Source: Virgisporangium ochraceum (GTDB lineage Bacteria; Actinomycetota; Actinomycetes; Mycobacteriales; Micromonosporaceae). From it: 64,000 bases of DNA. Below the pieces are notes generated by a model. That model was given only the letters and a program-made list of their open reading frames with translations. It was not told where the DNA came from and searched no databases. This document shows positions 55,966 through 64,000 of this stretch, one piece after another. Where the stretch lies: NCBI RefSeq assembly GCF_016863655.1, contig NZ_BOPH01000143.1, positions 45,237 to 109,236 on the forward strand, read 5' to 3'. A program made the translations under genes and the position numbers. Every line of letters starts with the position of its first letter. Position 1 is the stretch's first letter.

Positions 55966-57033
55966 TCATTTCAGCAGGGCCGTTCCGGTTTCGGGGTCGT
56001 AGTACCGCAGGCTCTCCGGTGGACAGTCCAGCCGTACCACGCTGTCGGGCTCGGTGCGGAACGTCGCGGGCGCCTGCACCTTCAGCTCGTGCCCGTCGAC
56101 CCGCACGGTCAGCAGCACCGCGGCGCCGGTCGGCTCGACGACGTCGACGGTCGCGGCGAGGCGGCCCTCGCCGCCGACGGTGATGTTCTCCGCCCGCACC
56201 CCGAGCAGGATGTCCCTGCCGGCGAACGACGCCACGTGGTCCGACGCGGGCAGCGTCTGCGCGCCGATCGCGAGCGTGCCGTCGTCGGCGACGGTCGCGG
56301 GCAGGAAGTTCATCGGCGGCGCGCCGAGGAACCCGCCGACGAACCGCTCGCTCGGCCGGTCGTACACGTCGACCGGCGGGCCGATCTGCGCGATGCGCCC
56401 GGAGCGCATCACCGCGACCCGGTCCCCCAGCGACATCGCCTCGGCCTGGTCGTGCGTCACGTACACGGTGGTGGTGCCCAGCCGCGCCACGATGCGCTTG
56501 AGCTCGGCCCGGAACTGCAGGCGCAGCAGCGCGTCCAAATTGGACAGTGGTTCGTCCATCAGCAGCACCTCGGCGTCGACCACGATGGCCCGCGCCACCG
56601 CGACGCGCTGGCGCTGGCCGCCGGACAGCTGCGCCGGGTAGCGGTCGAGGTAGTCGGTCAGCTCGAGGACCTCGGCGGCGCGCGCGACCCGCTCCGCGAT
56701 CTCGGCCTTCGGGGTGTTGCGCATCGCCAGCCCGAAGCCGATGTTCGTGCGCACCTTCATGTGCGGGAAGATCGCGTAGGACTGGAACACCATCGACACG
56801 TTGCGGTGACGGGCCGGCAGGCCGGTCACGTCCTTCCCGCCGATCGCGATGCTGCCGCTGTCGGGCTGTTCCAGCCCCGCCACCATCCGCAGCAGCGTGG
56901 TCTTGCCGCACCCGCTGGGGCCGACCAGCACCACGAACTCGCCGTCGGCGACGGTGAGCGACACCGCGTCGGTCGCGCGGTAGCTCGCCCCCGCGTAGGT
57001 CTTGACGAGGTCCCTGATCTCGATCTCTGCCAT
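55966..57033 (-). CDS. Sugar ABC transporter ATPase, UgpC/MsmK type
   Basis: 355 residues. Walker A GPSGCGKTT, LSGGQRQRVAVARAI, Walker B VLLMDEPLSNLDA, H-loop VTHDQ, and a C-terminal TOBE/OB regulatory domain (~240-355). Drives the permease pair encoded upstream. AAGGA ribosome binding site before ATG 57033. Confidence 0.94.
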   Translation of the reverse strand: MAEIEIRDLVKTYAGASYRATDAVSLTVADGEFVVLVGPSGCGKTTLLRMVAGLEQPDSGSIAIGGKDVTGLPARHRNVSMVFQSYAIFPHMKVRTNIGFGLAMRNTPKAEIAERVARAAEVLELTDYLDRYPAQLSGGQRQRVAVARAIVVDAEVLLMDEPLSNLDALLRLQFRAELKRIVARLGTTTVYVTHDQAEAMSLGDRVAVMRSGRIAQIGPPVDVYDRPSERFVGGFLGAPPMNFLPATVADDGTLAIGAQTLPASDHVASFAGRDILLGVRAENITVGGEGRLAATVDVVEPTGAAVLLTVRVDGHELKVQAPATFRTEPDSVVRLDCPPESLRYYDPETGTALLK

Positions 57034-57046
57034 TCACGGTCCTTCG

Positions 57047-57865
57047 CTAGCGGAGCGTGGTGCCCCACATGTTCAGCAGGTAGCGGCGCATGACCGCGAC
57101 GAACAGCAGCGCCGGCAGCACCAGCGCGAAGCCTCCGGCGTACCGGAACGCCAACGGCGAGTCGCCGAGCGTGGAGAGCACCTGGGCGGGCAGCGTGCGC
57201 TGGTTGAGCGTGAGGATCGCCGCGCCCAGCACCTCGTTCCACGACATGACGAAGGTGAACATCGCCGCGGCCGCGATGCCGGGCAACGCCTGCGGCATCG
57301 TCACCTGGACGAACGCCCGCAGCGGCGAGGCGCCGAAGATCTGCGCCGCCTCCTCGTGGTCGCGCGGTACCGCCACGAAGATGGCGGCGGTGATGAGCAC
57401 GGTGGTGGGCAGCGCCAGCGCGGTGTGCAGCAGCGTCACCGCGTACGTCGTGTCGTACAGGCCGGAGCTGAGGAACACCCGGGCCAGTGGCACCGACAGC
57501 ACCACGATGGGCAGCGCGCGTGTCAGCAGCAGGAACAGCTGGTAGGAGCCGCGGCCGCCGAAGACGTAGCGGGCCAGCGCGTAGCCGGCCGGCACGCCGA
57601 TCAGCAGCGACAGCGCCAGCGTCGACAGGCCGACGTTGAGCGAGTTGAGGAAGCCGCCGTAGACGCCCGTCGAGTTGAGGAACGTCGTGAGCGTCTCGGT
57701 CGACACGTCGGTCGGCAGCAGCGACAGCGGGAACTCGTTGAGCGACTCGCGGCTCGACAACGCGGCCAGCGTGATGAGGTAGATGGGCACGCCCATGAAC
57801 AGCGTCACCGCGACGCAGGCGACCTGCACCCAGACCCGGTTGCGCCCCATGCTGTGTTGCGTCAT
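57047..57865 (-). CDS. Sugar ABC transporter permease, MalG type
   Basis: 272 residues, six membrane segments. EAA loop: EEAAQIFGASPLRAFVQVTMPQALPGIAAA. Pairs with the MalF-type permease, whose stop overlaps this start by ATGA. Confidence 0.93.
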   Translation of the reverse strand: MTQHSMGRNRVWVQVACVAVTLFMGVPIYLITLAALSSRESLNEFPLSLLPTDVSTETLTTFLNSTGVYGGFLNSLNVGLSTLALSLLIGVPAGYALARYVFGGRGSYQLFLLLTRALPIVVLSVPLARVFLSSGLYDTTYAVTLLHTALALPTTVLITAAIFVAVPRDHEEAAQIFGASPLRAFVQVTMPQALPGIAAAAMFTFVMSWNEVLGAAILTLNQRTLPAQVLSTLGDSPLAFRYAGGFALVLPALLFVAVMRRYLLNMWGTTLR

Positions 57866-58707
57866 CCGGCAACCCCCGGCTTGTCGCGCAGCATCCGCAG
57901 GTAGGCCACCGACGTCGCCATCGAGATCGCCAGCACGACGAGCGCGATCGCCGCGGCCACGTTCGGGTTCTGCAGCGCGGTGTACCACTGGTAGGTCTCG
58001 CCGACGAGCAGCGGGAACTCGCGTCCGGCGAGGGCCTGCGCCACCGCGAACGTCTGCAGCGCCAGGATCGTCCGCAGGATCACCGCGACCTGGATGCTCG
58101 GACGCAGCTGCGGCAGGATCACGTACCGCAGGCGCTTCCAGTAGCTGGCGCCGAACACCTCGGCCGCCTCGTCGTAGTCCTTCGGGATGCCCTGCAGACC
58201 CGCGACGAGGATGACGAACACCAGCGACGTGGCCCGCCACAGCTCGGCGACGAGCACCGCCAGGTACATGGTCGTCGGGTTCTCGTACGACAGCCACGAG
58301 TAGCCGCCGATGCCGACGAGTTCGAGCACCGAGTTGAGGTAGCCCCGGTCGGTGAAGATCGACAGCCACACCAGGCCGGCGGCGAGGTCGCTGATCGCCA
58401 GCGGGATGACCCAGATGTAGAAGTAGAAGCCCTGGAACCGCGGCTTCGTGCGCAGCAGCAGCGCCATCCCGAGCGCGAGCGCGAACTGCAGCGGGATCAG
58501 CACCACGATCAGCAGGAACGTGTTGCGCACGGCCGGCCAGAAGTAGGGGTCGTCGACCATGCGGCGCAGGTACTCCAGCGTCGGCCCGTCACCACCGCTG
58601 AACGCCTGACCGATGCCGACGAGCATCGGCCAGGCGAACAGCAGGGTCATGAAGACCAGCGACGGGGCGATCAGCAGCAGCGCCGGCGACAGCCTCCCGC
58701 GCCTCAT
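57862..58707 (-). CDS. Sugar ABC transporter permease, MalF type
   Basis: 281 residues, six membrane segments. EAA loop: YDEAAEVFGASYWKRLRYVILPQLRPSI. Starts 1 nt after the binding-protein stop. Confidence 0.93.
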   Translation of the reverse strand: MRRGRLSPALLLIAPSLVFMTLLFAWPMLVGIGQAFSGGDGPTLEYLRRMVDDPYFWPAVRNTFLLIVVLIPLQFALALGMALLLRTKPRFQGFYFYIWVIPLAISDLAAGLVWLSIFTDRGYLNSVLELVGIGGYSWLSYENPTTMYLAVLVAELWRATSLVFVILVAGLQGIPKDYDEAAEVFGASYWKRLRYVILPQLRPSIQVAVILRTILALQTFAVAQALAGREFPLLVGETYQWYTALQNPNVAAAIALVVLAISMATSVAYLRMLRDKPGVAG

Positions 58708-60033
58708 CTATCCGACCTTGCAGACGGAACCCGCCGGGTCGGGCTTCCAGCACGGCACCCGCAGCTGGGCGAGGATGCCGTCGAGCAGGCCGGCCTGCGT
58801 GTCGAGCACCTGCTGCACCGGCTTCCTGTCGATGCAGATCTCCTTGAACGTGTTCTTGAAGATCTGCGAGACCTCGCCGTCCTTCGCACCGAGACCGACG
58901 GGCGGCAGCGACACGATCGCGCTGTCGGCGTCCTGTTGCTTCTTCACCGCCGGGGCCTCGAGGCCGACGCCGCCGGGCAGGTCCGACGGCAGCGACGCGT
59001 CGACCACCGGGAAGAACGCGTTCTGCCGCAGCACCTCCACCTGCGTGTCACCCTCGGCGAGGGCCTTGATGACGTCCTTGGCCTTACCCGCCTCGGGCGC
59101 GCCGTTCGGGATGCCGAGCCCGGCGACGACGAGCATGTAGCCCAGCCCCTTGGGACCGCGTGGCGCCGGCACCATCAGCCAGTCGTCCGGCTTGGCCTTC
59201 GGCGCGTTGACCAGCCGGGCGACGTGGTCCCAGGCGATGAGGACCTCGCCGCGCTCCAGCGGCTCCTGCATGAAGTCGTAGTTGGTGGAGGCGGTGTTGG
59301 TGTTGGCCCACAGCTCCTTCATCCAGTTCCACCCGGTCACCGCGTCGGCGCTGCGGAACCGGGTGACCTGCGCGCCGGTGAAGCTCGGCAGCAGGTAACC
59401 CTGGAAGAAGCGGTGGTACAGGCCCTTCGGGCCGGCCGGCAGGCCGAAGATCGGCTTGCCCCCGTTACCGGCGCGGCCCGCGACGGCCCACTGCAGCAGC
59501 TGGTCGTAGGTGAGCGTCTCCGGGTTCGCGCCGGAGGGCAGCCACTGCAACGCCTTCTTGTTGACCGCGAGCAGGTAGGTGGCCTGCATCCACGGGATGT
59601 ACTTGGTGGTCGAGCCGCCGAGCTTGCCGAGCTCGAGCAGCTCCTCGTCGATTCCCCTGCTCTTCAACGCGTCCGCGACGTCGTCGAGGTCGGCCAGGCG
59701 CGCGGCCTGCGGGGCGAGGTCGCCGTGCAGGCCGCCGACGAGGCTGATCTCGACCTTCTTTGCGTCGACCTGTGACTGGACGGTGGTGGTGAAGTTGGCG
59801 TTGTCGACGGGGTTGAACGCGACCTCGGCGCCCTTCACCCGGTTCTTGAGGATCGTCTCGAAGCGCAGCCGCTCCTCGACGGGCGTGAACTGGGTGGACA
59901 GGAAGTTGACCGCGCCCTCGCCGCCGTCGGCGCCGCTGGTGGACACGCCGCTGCAGGCGGTCAGGGTCGCCGCCGCGGCGGCTCCGAGCAGGGTGCGGCG
60001 GCTGAGGATGGGTCCGGAAGAGATACTGGGCAT
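58708..60033 (-). CDS. Sugar ABC transporter binding lipoprotein
   Basis: 441 residues. Signal with RRTLLGAAAAATLTACSG: twin Arg plus lipobox LTAC, so a Tat-exported lipoprotein is possible. Family 1 extracellular solute-binding fold follows. First gene of the five-gene operon; GGGGAG precedes ATG 60033. Substrate inferred as a glycoside such as glucosylglycerate from the GH63 partner. Confidence 0.9.
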   Translation of the reverse strand: MPSISSGPILSRRTLLGAAAAATLTACSGVSTSGADGGEGAVNFLSTQFTPVEERLRFETILKNRVKGAEVAFNPVDNANFTTTVQSQVDAKKVEISLVGGLHGDLAPQAARLADLDDVADALKSRGIDEELLELGKLGGSTTKYIPWMQATYLLAVNKKALQWLPSGANPETLTYDQLLQWAVAGRAGNGGKPIFGLPAGPKGLYHRFFQGYLLPSFTGAQVTRFRSADAVTGWNWMKELWANTNTASTNYDFMQEPLERGEVLIAWDHVARLVNAPKAKPDDWLMVPAPRGPKGLGYMLVVAGLGIPNGAPEAGKAKDVIKALAEGDTQVEVLRQNAFFPVVDASLPSDLPGGVGLEAPAVKKQQDADSAIVSLPPVGLGAKDGEVSQIFKNTFKEICIDRKPVQQVLDTQAGLLDGILAQLRVPCWKPDPAGSVCKVG

Positions 60034-60049
60034 CGTCACTCCCCGGGGT

Positions 60050-60064
60050 GACTTTTGTAAAATC
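60050..60064. promoter_or_regulatory. Palindrome between sugar operon and ROK gene
   Basis: GACTTTTGTAAAATC: imperfect inverted repeat of GA-TTTT/AAAA-TC type in the 80-bp divergent interval, beside the sugar operon start. Fits a ROK operator. Confidence 0.5.
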
Positions 60065-60113
60065 AGATGACGTAAGTTCCCAGAGTCGAAACACATCTGT
60101 CAAGAGGTGGTCG

Positions 60114-61274
60114 ATGGATGCTTCCGGGGCGACGCCCGGTCACCTGCTGGCCCTGATCCGGTCCCGCACCGCCTGGACCCGCCAGCAGCTGATCGACGCC
60201 ACAGGCATGTCCCGGCCGACGCTGCTCGAGCGCATCTCGCCGCTCTTCGCCGCCGGCCTGGTGCGCGAGGCCGGCAGCACGGCCTCGGTCGGCGGCCGGC
60301 CGGCGCAGCTCATCAGCTTCGACGACCGGCTACTGACCGTGCTCACCTTCGATGTCGGGCACACCCACGCGCGGGTCAGCCTCACCGGCGTGCACGGTGG
60401 CGAACTGCACTCGGTGTCGCGCCGCATCGACGTCAGCCACACCGCGCCGGACGCGATGCTCACCGACCTGGTGACGCTGGGCCACGAGGTGCTGGGCGCC
60501 TGCCCGTCCCAACGCCTGGTCGGCCTCGGCGTCGGGCTTCCCGGTCCCATCGAGCCCGGCACCGGACTGCCCAAGCCGACCACGATCCTGCCCGGCTGGG
60601 ACGGCTACCCGCTGCCCGACCTGCTGCGCGCCCACTGGGACGTGCCGATGGTGTTCGAGAACGACGCGCGGGCCCTCGCCTTCGGCGAGGCGAGCCTGTG
60701 CCCCGGCGAGACCGTGCTCGGCGTCAAGTGGGCCACGGGCATCGGCGCCGGGCTCATCACCGGCGGCATGAACCTCACCGGCGACGACGGCACCGCCGGC
60801 GACATCGGGCACATCAAGCTGGCCCGCACCGGGCCGCTGTGCCGGTGCGGGCGGCGCGGCTGCCTCGCCGCGTACGCGTCGGGGCACGCGCTGATCTCGC
60901 AGCTCGGCGTGTCGAGCCTCACCGACATCGCGTCGCGGGCCGGTGAGCCCGACGTCGCGCGGGCGCTCGCGTCGGCCGGACGGCGCCTCGGCACAGTGCT
61001 CGCCGCCCTGATCGCGATGGCCAACCCGCGCACGCTCGTGCTGGGCGGCATCATCGGCGCGCTACCGGGTGTCGTCGACGCCGTCGGCGAGCGGGTCCGC
61101 GACATCACGCTGCTGCGCAGCACCGCCGGGCTGCGGATCGTGCCGAGCGCACTGGGCGAGCGGGCCGCGACCGTGGGCCTGGTGAACCTCATCGTGCAAC
61201 GGGTGCTGGCCGCCGAGGCGATCGACGCCGCGCTCGCCCTCGACGCCGGCCCGCTCGGGGTGCCGACCCGCTGA
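60114..61274 (+). CDS. ROK-family transcriptional regulator
   Basis: 386 residues. N-terminal winged helix (RTAWTRQQLIDATGMSRPTLLERISPL), then the ROK sugar-kinase-like fold with DVGHTHARVSL, GLPGPIEPGTG, ENDARALAFGE, and the zinc motif GPLCRCGRRGCLAAYASG. Represses the divergent sugar operon until its sugar ligand binds. Confidence 0.93.
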   Translation: MDASGATPGHLLALIRSRTAWTRQQLIDATGMSRPTLLERISPLFAAGLVREAGSTASVGGRPAQLISFDDRLLTVLTFDVGHTHARVSLTGVHGGELHSVSRRIDVSHTAPDAMLTDLVTLGHEVLGACPSQRLVGLGVGLPGPIEPGTGLPKPTTILPGWDGYPLPDLLRAHWDVPMVFENDARALAFGEASLCPGETVLGVKWATGIGAGLITGGMNLTGDDGTAGDIGHIKLARTGPLCRCGRRGCLAAYASGHALISQLGVSSLTDIASRAGEPDVARALASAGRRLGTVLAALIAMANPRTLVLGGIIGALPGVVDAVGERVRDITLLRSTAGLRIVPSALGERAATVGLVNLIVQRVLAAEAIDAALALDAGPLGVPTR

Positions 61275-61304
61275 ATTGTCGTACCGGGCCGGTAGCTTGC
61301 GGCC

Positions 61305-61754
61305 ATGGTCACCGATTACCAGCTCACCATCGACTGCGCCGACCCGTCCCGCCAGGTCGCGTTCTGGGCCACCGCGCTCGGCTACGTCCCGAAGCCGCCG
61401 CCCGAGCCGTTCGCCACCTGGCGCGAGTTCTACCTCAGCATCCACGTCCCCGAAGACGAGCTCGGCGAGGGCGACTGCTCCGACCGCCTCGTCGACCCCA
61501 CCGGTAGGGGGCCGGGCATCTGGTTCCAGCCCGTGCCCGAGGGCAAGGTCGTCAAGAACCGGCTGCACCTCGACCTGTTCGTCGGCGGCGGCCGCGCGGT
61601 GCCGACCGCCACCCGCCGCGAACGCGTCGACGCGAAGGTCGCCGCGCTCGTCGCCGCCGGCGCCACGGCGGTGCACAGCGACTACACGCCCGAGATGGAC
61701 CACTACTTCGTGCTGATGAACGACCCCGAAGGCAACGAGTTCTGCGTCGTGTGA
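61305..61754 (+). CDS. VOC-family glyoxalase-like protein
   Basis: 149 residues. Glyoxalase_6-type: LTIDCADPSRQVAFWATALGY, RGPGIWFQPVPEGKVVKNRLHLDL, VLMNDPEGNEFCVV. Common actinomycete family of unknown substrate. TAGCTT 6 nt before the ATG suggests a leaderless mRNA. Confidence 0.9.
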   Translation: MVTDYQLTIDCADPSRQVAFWATALGYVPKPPPEPFATWREFYLSIHVPEDELGEGDCSDRLVDPTGRGPGIWFQPVPEGKVVKNRLHLDLFVGGGRAVPTATRRERVDAKVAALVAAGATAVHSDYTPEMDHYFVLMNDPEGNEFCVV

Positions 61755-61758
61755 GGGC

Positions 61759-62388
61759 TCATCGCGTGTCGAGCGCCAGTCGCACGGCCAGGCCGCCGAA
61801 AACCATGGATGACGCACGTTGGAGCCGACGGCGTACGGCGCGTCGGCCGAGCACCTTGTCGGCAAGGCTGCCGGCGGTGACGCCGACCGTGCCGTCGACC
61901 GACAGCCCCACCACGATGAACACCGCCCCCAGCGCCAGCAGCTGCGCCGGCACCGGCCACGCGTGCGGGCCGTGGCTGAGGAACTGCGGCAGGAACGCGA
62001 GGTAGAACAGCACGACCTTCGGGTTGGCGAGGTTCGTGAGCGTCGCCATCGCGTAGAGCCGGCGCAGCGACCGTTTCCTGGCCGGGGTGGCCTCGTGCCC
62101 GCTGGTGCTGTCGCGCCACGAGGTCACCGCGAGGTAGACGAGGAACACCGCGCCGACGGCCCGGACCACGACGAGCGCCTCGGGCGCCGCGGCGATGAGC
62201 GCGCTGAGCCCGAGCGCGGCGGCGACGGTGTGCACCGCCAGGCCGGTCGACATCCCCACCGCCGACACGAGCCCGGCCCGCCGCCCGCCCGCGGCGGCAT
62301 TGGCGACGATGAACAGCATGTCGGGCCCGGGCGCGACGCTCAGCAGGAACGCGGCGACCACGAACGCGGCGACGAGAGCGGGCTCCAT
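61759..62388 (-). CDS. LysE/RhtB-family amino acid exporter
   Basis: 209 residues, six membrane segments. N-terminal FLLSVAPGPDMLFIVANAAAGGRRAG is the family hallmark; MATLTNLANPKVVLFYLAFLPQF follows. Exports amino acids or homoserine-type compounds. Ends 4 nt from the convergent VOC stop. Confidence 0.93.
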   Translation of the reverse strand: MEPALVAAFVVAAFLLSVAPGPDMLFIVANAAAGGRRAGLVSAVGMSTGLAVHTVAAALGLSALIAAAPEALVVVRAVGAVFLVYLAVTSWRDSTSGHEATPARKRSLRRLYAMATLTNLANPKVVLFYLAFLPQFLSHGPHAWPVPAQLLALGAVFIVVGLSVDGTVGVTAGSLADKVLGRRAVRRRLQRASSMVFGGLAVRLALDTR

Positions 62389-62463
62389 GCCGCGAACCTA
62401 CCGGCCGGCACGGGTGCGGCCCGACGGAGTTTCCCAGGGCGCGGGATGCGGTACGGTGCGTAC

Positions 62464-62553
62464 GTGATCTCGCTGCGCGCCTTCCTGCGGTGGATCACGC
62501 CGCCGTTGCCGCTGTACGGCAACGATCACGAGCGCGGCGACTTCGCTCCCTAG
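62464..62553 (+). CDS. Candidate 29-residue leader peptide upstream of MFS pump
   Basis: GTG ORF encoding a peptide with ITPPLPLYGND, ending 51 nt before the MFS ATG. A TACGGT box lies 6 nt before the GTG, the leaderless promoter spacing seen at many genes here. The Pro-rich PPLP run could stall ribosomes. Possibly controls pump expression; no clear terminator hairpin is visible downstream. Confidence 0.45.
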   Translation: MISLRAFLRWITPPLPLYGNDHERGDFAP

Positions 62554-62604
62554 GGCCGGGTCCCTTCCCGTCCCTGTCCCCGTCCGCTGTGGGAGCGATC
62601 CGTC

Positions 62605-63762
62605 ATGTCCATCTCCACCGTGCTGCGTGCCGCCCAGGTGGCGCGCCTGCTGGGCGCGAGCCTCGTCGGGCGGGTCCCGCTCGGCGCCGCGCCGGTCGCG
62701 TTGCTGCTGTTCGCCCGCGAGACCTGGTCGATCGGCGCCGCCGGGCTGCTCGTCGGTGTCTACACCGTCGGGCTGGCCGCCGGTGCGCCGGTGCTCGCCC
62801 GCGTCGCCGACCGCTGGCGGCAGCCGCCCGTCATGTGGTCGGCGATCGCGCTGTCGACGGTCGGCTTCGCCATCCTCGCGGGCCTGGACCCGCCCCTCGG
62901 GCTGGCCGTGGTCGCCGCGCTGCTGGCCGGGGCCGGCGCTCCCCCGTTCGAGGCCGGCCTGCGGGTGCTGTGGCGCGGCCTGCTACCCGAGGAGCAGGTG
63001 CACACGGCGTACACGCTCGACATCGCGGTCCAGGAGCTGATCTTCATTTTCGGTCCGCTGGTCGCGGTGACCGCGGTGGCGGTGGGCGGTCCCGAGGCCG
63101 GCCTGTGGACGACCGCCGCCCTGCAGTTGGCCGGCACGGTCTGGTTCACCACGACGCCGGCGGTGCGCCGCTGGCGCGGCGAGGAGGCCGAGCGGCACTG
63201 GGCCGGCCCGCTGCGGTCGGTGCCCCTGCGGATCCTGCTCGCCGCGGTGGTGCTGGTCGGTGCCGGCGTCGGCACCCTGCCGGTGGCCGTGACCCGCTAC
63301 GCCGAGGCGATCGGCGACCGCTCCTGGACCGGTTGGCTGCTGGCCGCCAACGCCACCGGCGCCCTGGTCGGCGGCCTGGTCAACACCCGCCTCACACTGC
63401 CCGACCGCTACCTGCCGTGGATCGCCGCGGGCCTCGCCGCCGGTTACGTGCCGCTGCTGCTGGTGCCGCCGATCGCACCGATGCTGGCCCTGGCCGTGGT
63501 CAGCGGCCTGTGCCTGCCGCCGCTGCTGGCCGGCACGTTCCTCACCGTCGACCGCACCGCGCCGGCCGGCACCGCGGCCGAGGCGTTCGCCTGGGTCTCC
63601 ACGGCCTTCACCACCGGTGCGGCCCTGGGCGCCGCCGTCGACGGGGCGATCCTCGACCGGACCACGGCGGTGGCGGTCGGCTTCGCGCTGGCCCCGCTGA
63701 CGATCGCGGCGGGCGCGGTGCTCTACCGCATCCTGGTGACCCGGGTACCCGAACCGGCCTGA
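62605..63762 (+). CDS. MFS transporter
   Basis: 385 residues, 12 predicted membrane segments, Pro/Gly/Ala-rich actinomycete drug-exporter type, with RVADRWRQPPVMW in the motif A position. GGGAG lies 9 nt before the ATG. Possibly under the small upstream ORF. Substrate unknown. Confidence 0.88.
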   Translation: MSISTVLRAAQVARLLGASLVGRVPLGAAPVALLLFARETWSIGAAGLLVGVYTVGLAAGAPVLARVADRWRQPPVMWSAIALSTVGFAILAGLDPPLGLAVVAALLAGAGAPPFEAGLRVLWRGLLPEEQVHTAYTLDIAVQELIFIFGPLVAVTAVAVGGPEAGLWTTAALQLAGTVWFTTTPAVRRWRGEEAERHWAGPLRSVPLRILLAAVVLVGAGVGTLPVAVTRYAEAIGDRSWTGWLLAANATGALVGGLVNTRLTLPDRYLPWIAAGLAAGYVPLLLVPPIAPMLALAVVSGLCLPPLLAGTFLTVDRTAPAGTAAEAFAWVSTAFTTGAALGAAVDGAILDRTTAVAVGFALAPLTIAAGAVLYRILVTRVPEPA

Positions 63763-63822
63763 CCGCACACCCGCGCCGGACGCGAACGCTGATCGTGGAG
63801 CCCCGACGAACGAACGCGTCCT

Positions 63823-63872
63823 CGATCTTGGACGCCGGTACACGCCCAGGCACGCACAAACGTCCAAGATCG
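63823..63872. repeat. Intergenic inverted repeat with GATCTTGGAC arms
   Basis: Perfect 12-bp arms CGATCTTGGACG / CGTCCAAGATCG separated by 26 nt, in the last 238 bp of the window, which hold no gene I can support. Resembles a dispersed intergenic repeat of actinomycetes. Confidence 0.6.
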
Positions 63873-64000
63873 CGGCAGATCATGGGCGCCCTGCCCACGA
63901 ATCGCGCCGCCCCGGGCGCATGCGAGCCGGGGGCGAGGAGGGGCGAGGGCCAGGGCGAGGACGCGACGGCCAGAAGGAGGCCACGGCGAGCACACGACGG

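Overview
This is chromosomal DNA of a high-GC, Gram-positive actinomycete, probably a filamentous one. Supporting signs are strong G/C bias at third codon positions, frequent GTG starts, a DUF5753-type XRE regulator, a DUF574 methyltransferase, a BTAD regulator, an LPXTG-anchored surface protein and a chitinase with a DasR-like operator. Micromonosporaceae is my best guess, but nothing here proves it. I see no rRNA, CRISPR array, integrase or intact insertion sequence.

Layout. Positions 1-11.3 kb hold a two-armed conflict locus. The plus arm has a caspase-like protease with an effector-associated domain, a small FxSxx-type peptide and an HExxH peptide-modification protein. The minus arm has a SAV_2336-type protein, a VMAP-like protein, a MoxR AAA ATPase and a giant SAV_2336/NB-ARC/TPR protein (FxsT type). 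The arms meet tail to tail at 3.37 kb. From 11.5 to 17.9 kb come an FtsX-type ABC exporter, an MFS pump, an XRE regulator and a methyltransferase. Gene relics lie at 18.0-18.35 kb, followed by a large LPVTG surface protein. At 21.8-24.6 kb is an operon of two DUF6916-like proteins (one fused to GNAT) and three phage-tail-collar paralogues. From 24.5 to 31.7 kb are metabolic and signalling genes: VOC, HAD, bacterial PARG, a Ser/Thr kinase, a BTAD regulator with a methyltransferase, and a 5'-3' exonuclease.

Two tRNA runs on the minus strand (31.7-32.0 kb with 3 tRNAs; 42.4-44.5 kb with 16 tRNAs plus an HNH endonuclease gene) together give 19 tRNAs for 18 amino acids. Each run is preceded by the same kind of module: a promoter with a shared motif, a short ORF with a good ribosome binding site, and a terminator hairpin. 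The ORF before the large run uses all 20 amino acids in 62 residues. The ORF before the small Arg/Pro/Ser run is mostly Arg, Ser and Pro. I read these as candidate attenuator leaders controlling a backup tRNA set. Together with the conflict locus this is the most unusual content of the window.

Between and after the tRNA runs: an amidohydrolase, two flavin oxidoreductases, a hydrolase, a CBM2-FN3-GH18 chitinase, a macrodomain protein, a MarR-regulated DHA2 pump with two matching operators, and a branched-chain amino acid ABC operon with a LivM-LivG fusion (44.9-49.7 kb). TerD, a flavin monooxygenase with a divergent TetR gene, and an RHH-VOC-MFS operon with tandem octamer operators follow. Then come a sugar ABC operon with a GH63-type glycosidase and a divergent ROK regulator (54.6-61.3 kb), a VOC protein, a LysE exporter, and an MFS pump behind a possible 29-residue leader peptide. 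Many genes have a TANNNT box 5-7 nt before the start codon, the pattern of leaderless transcripts.
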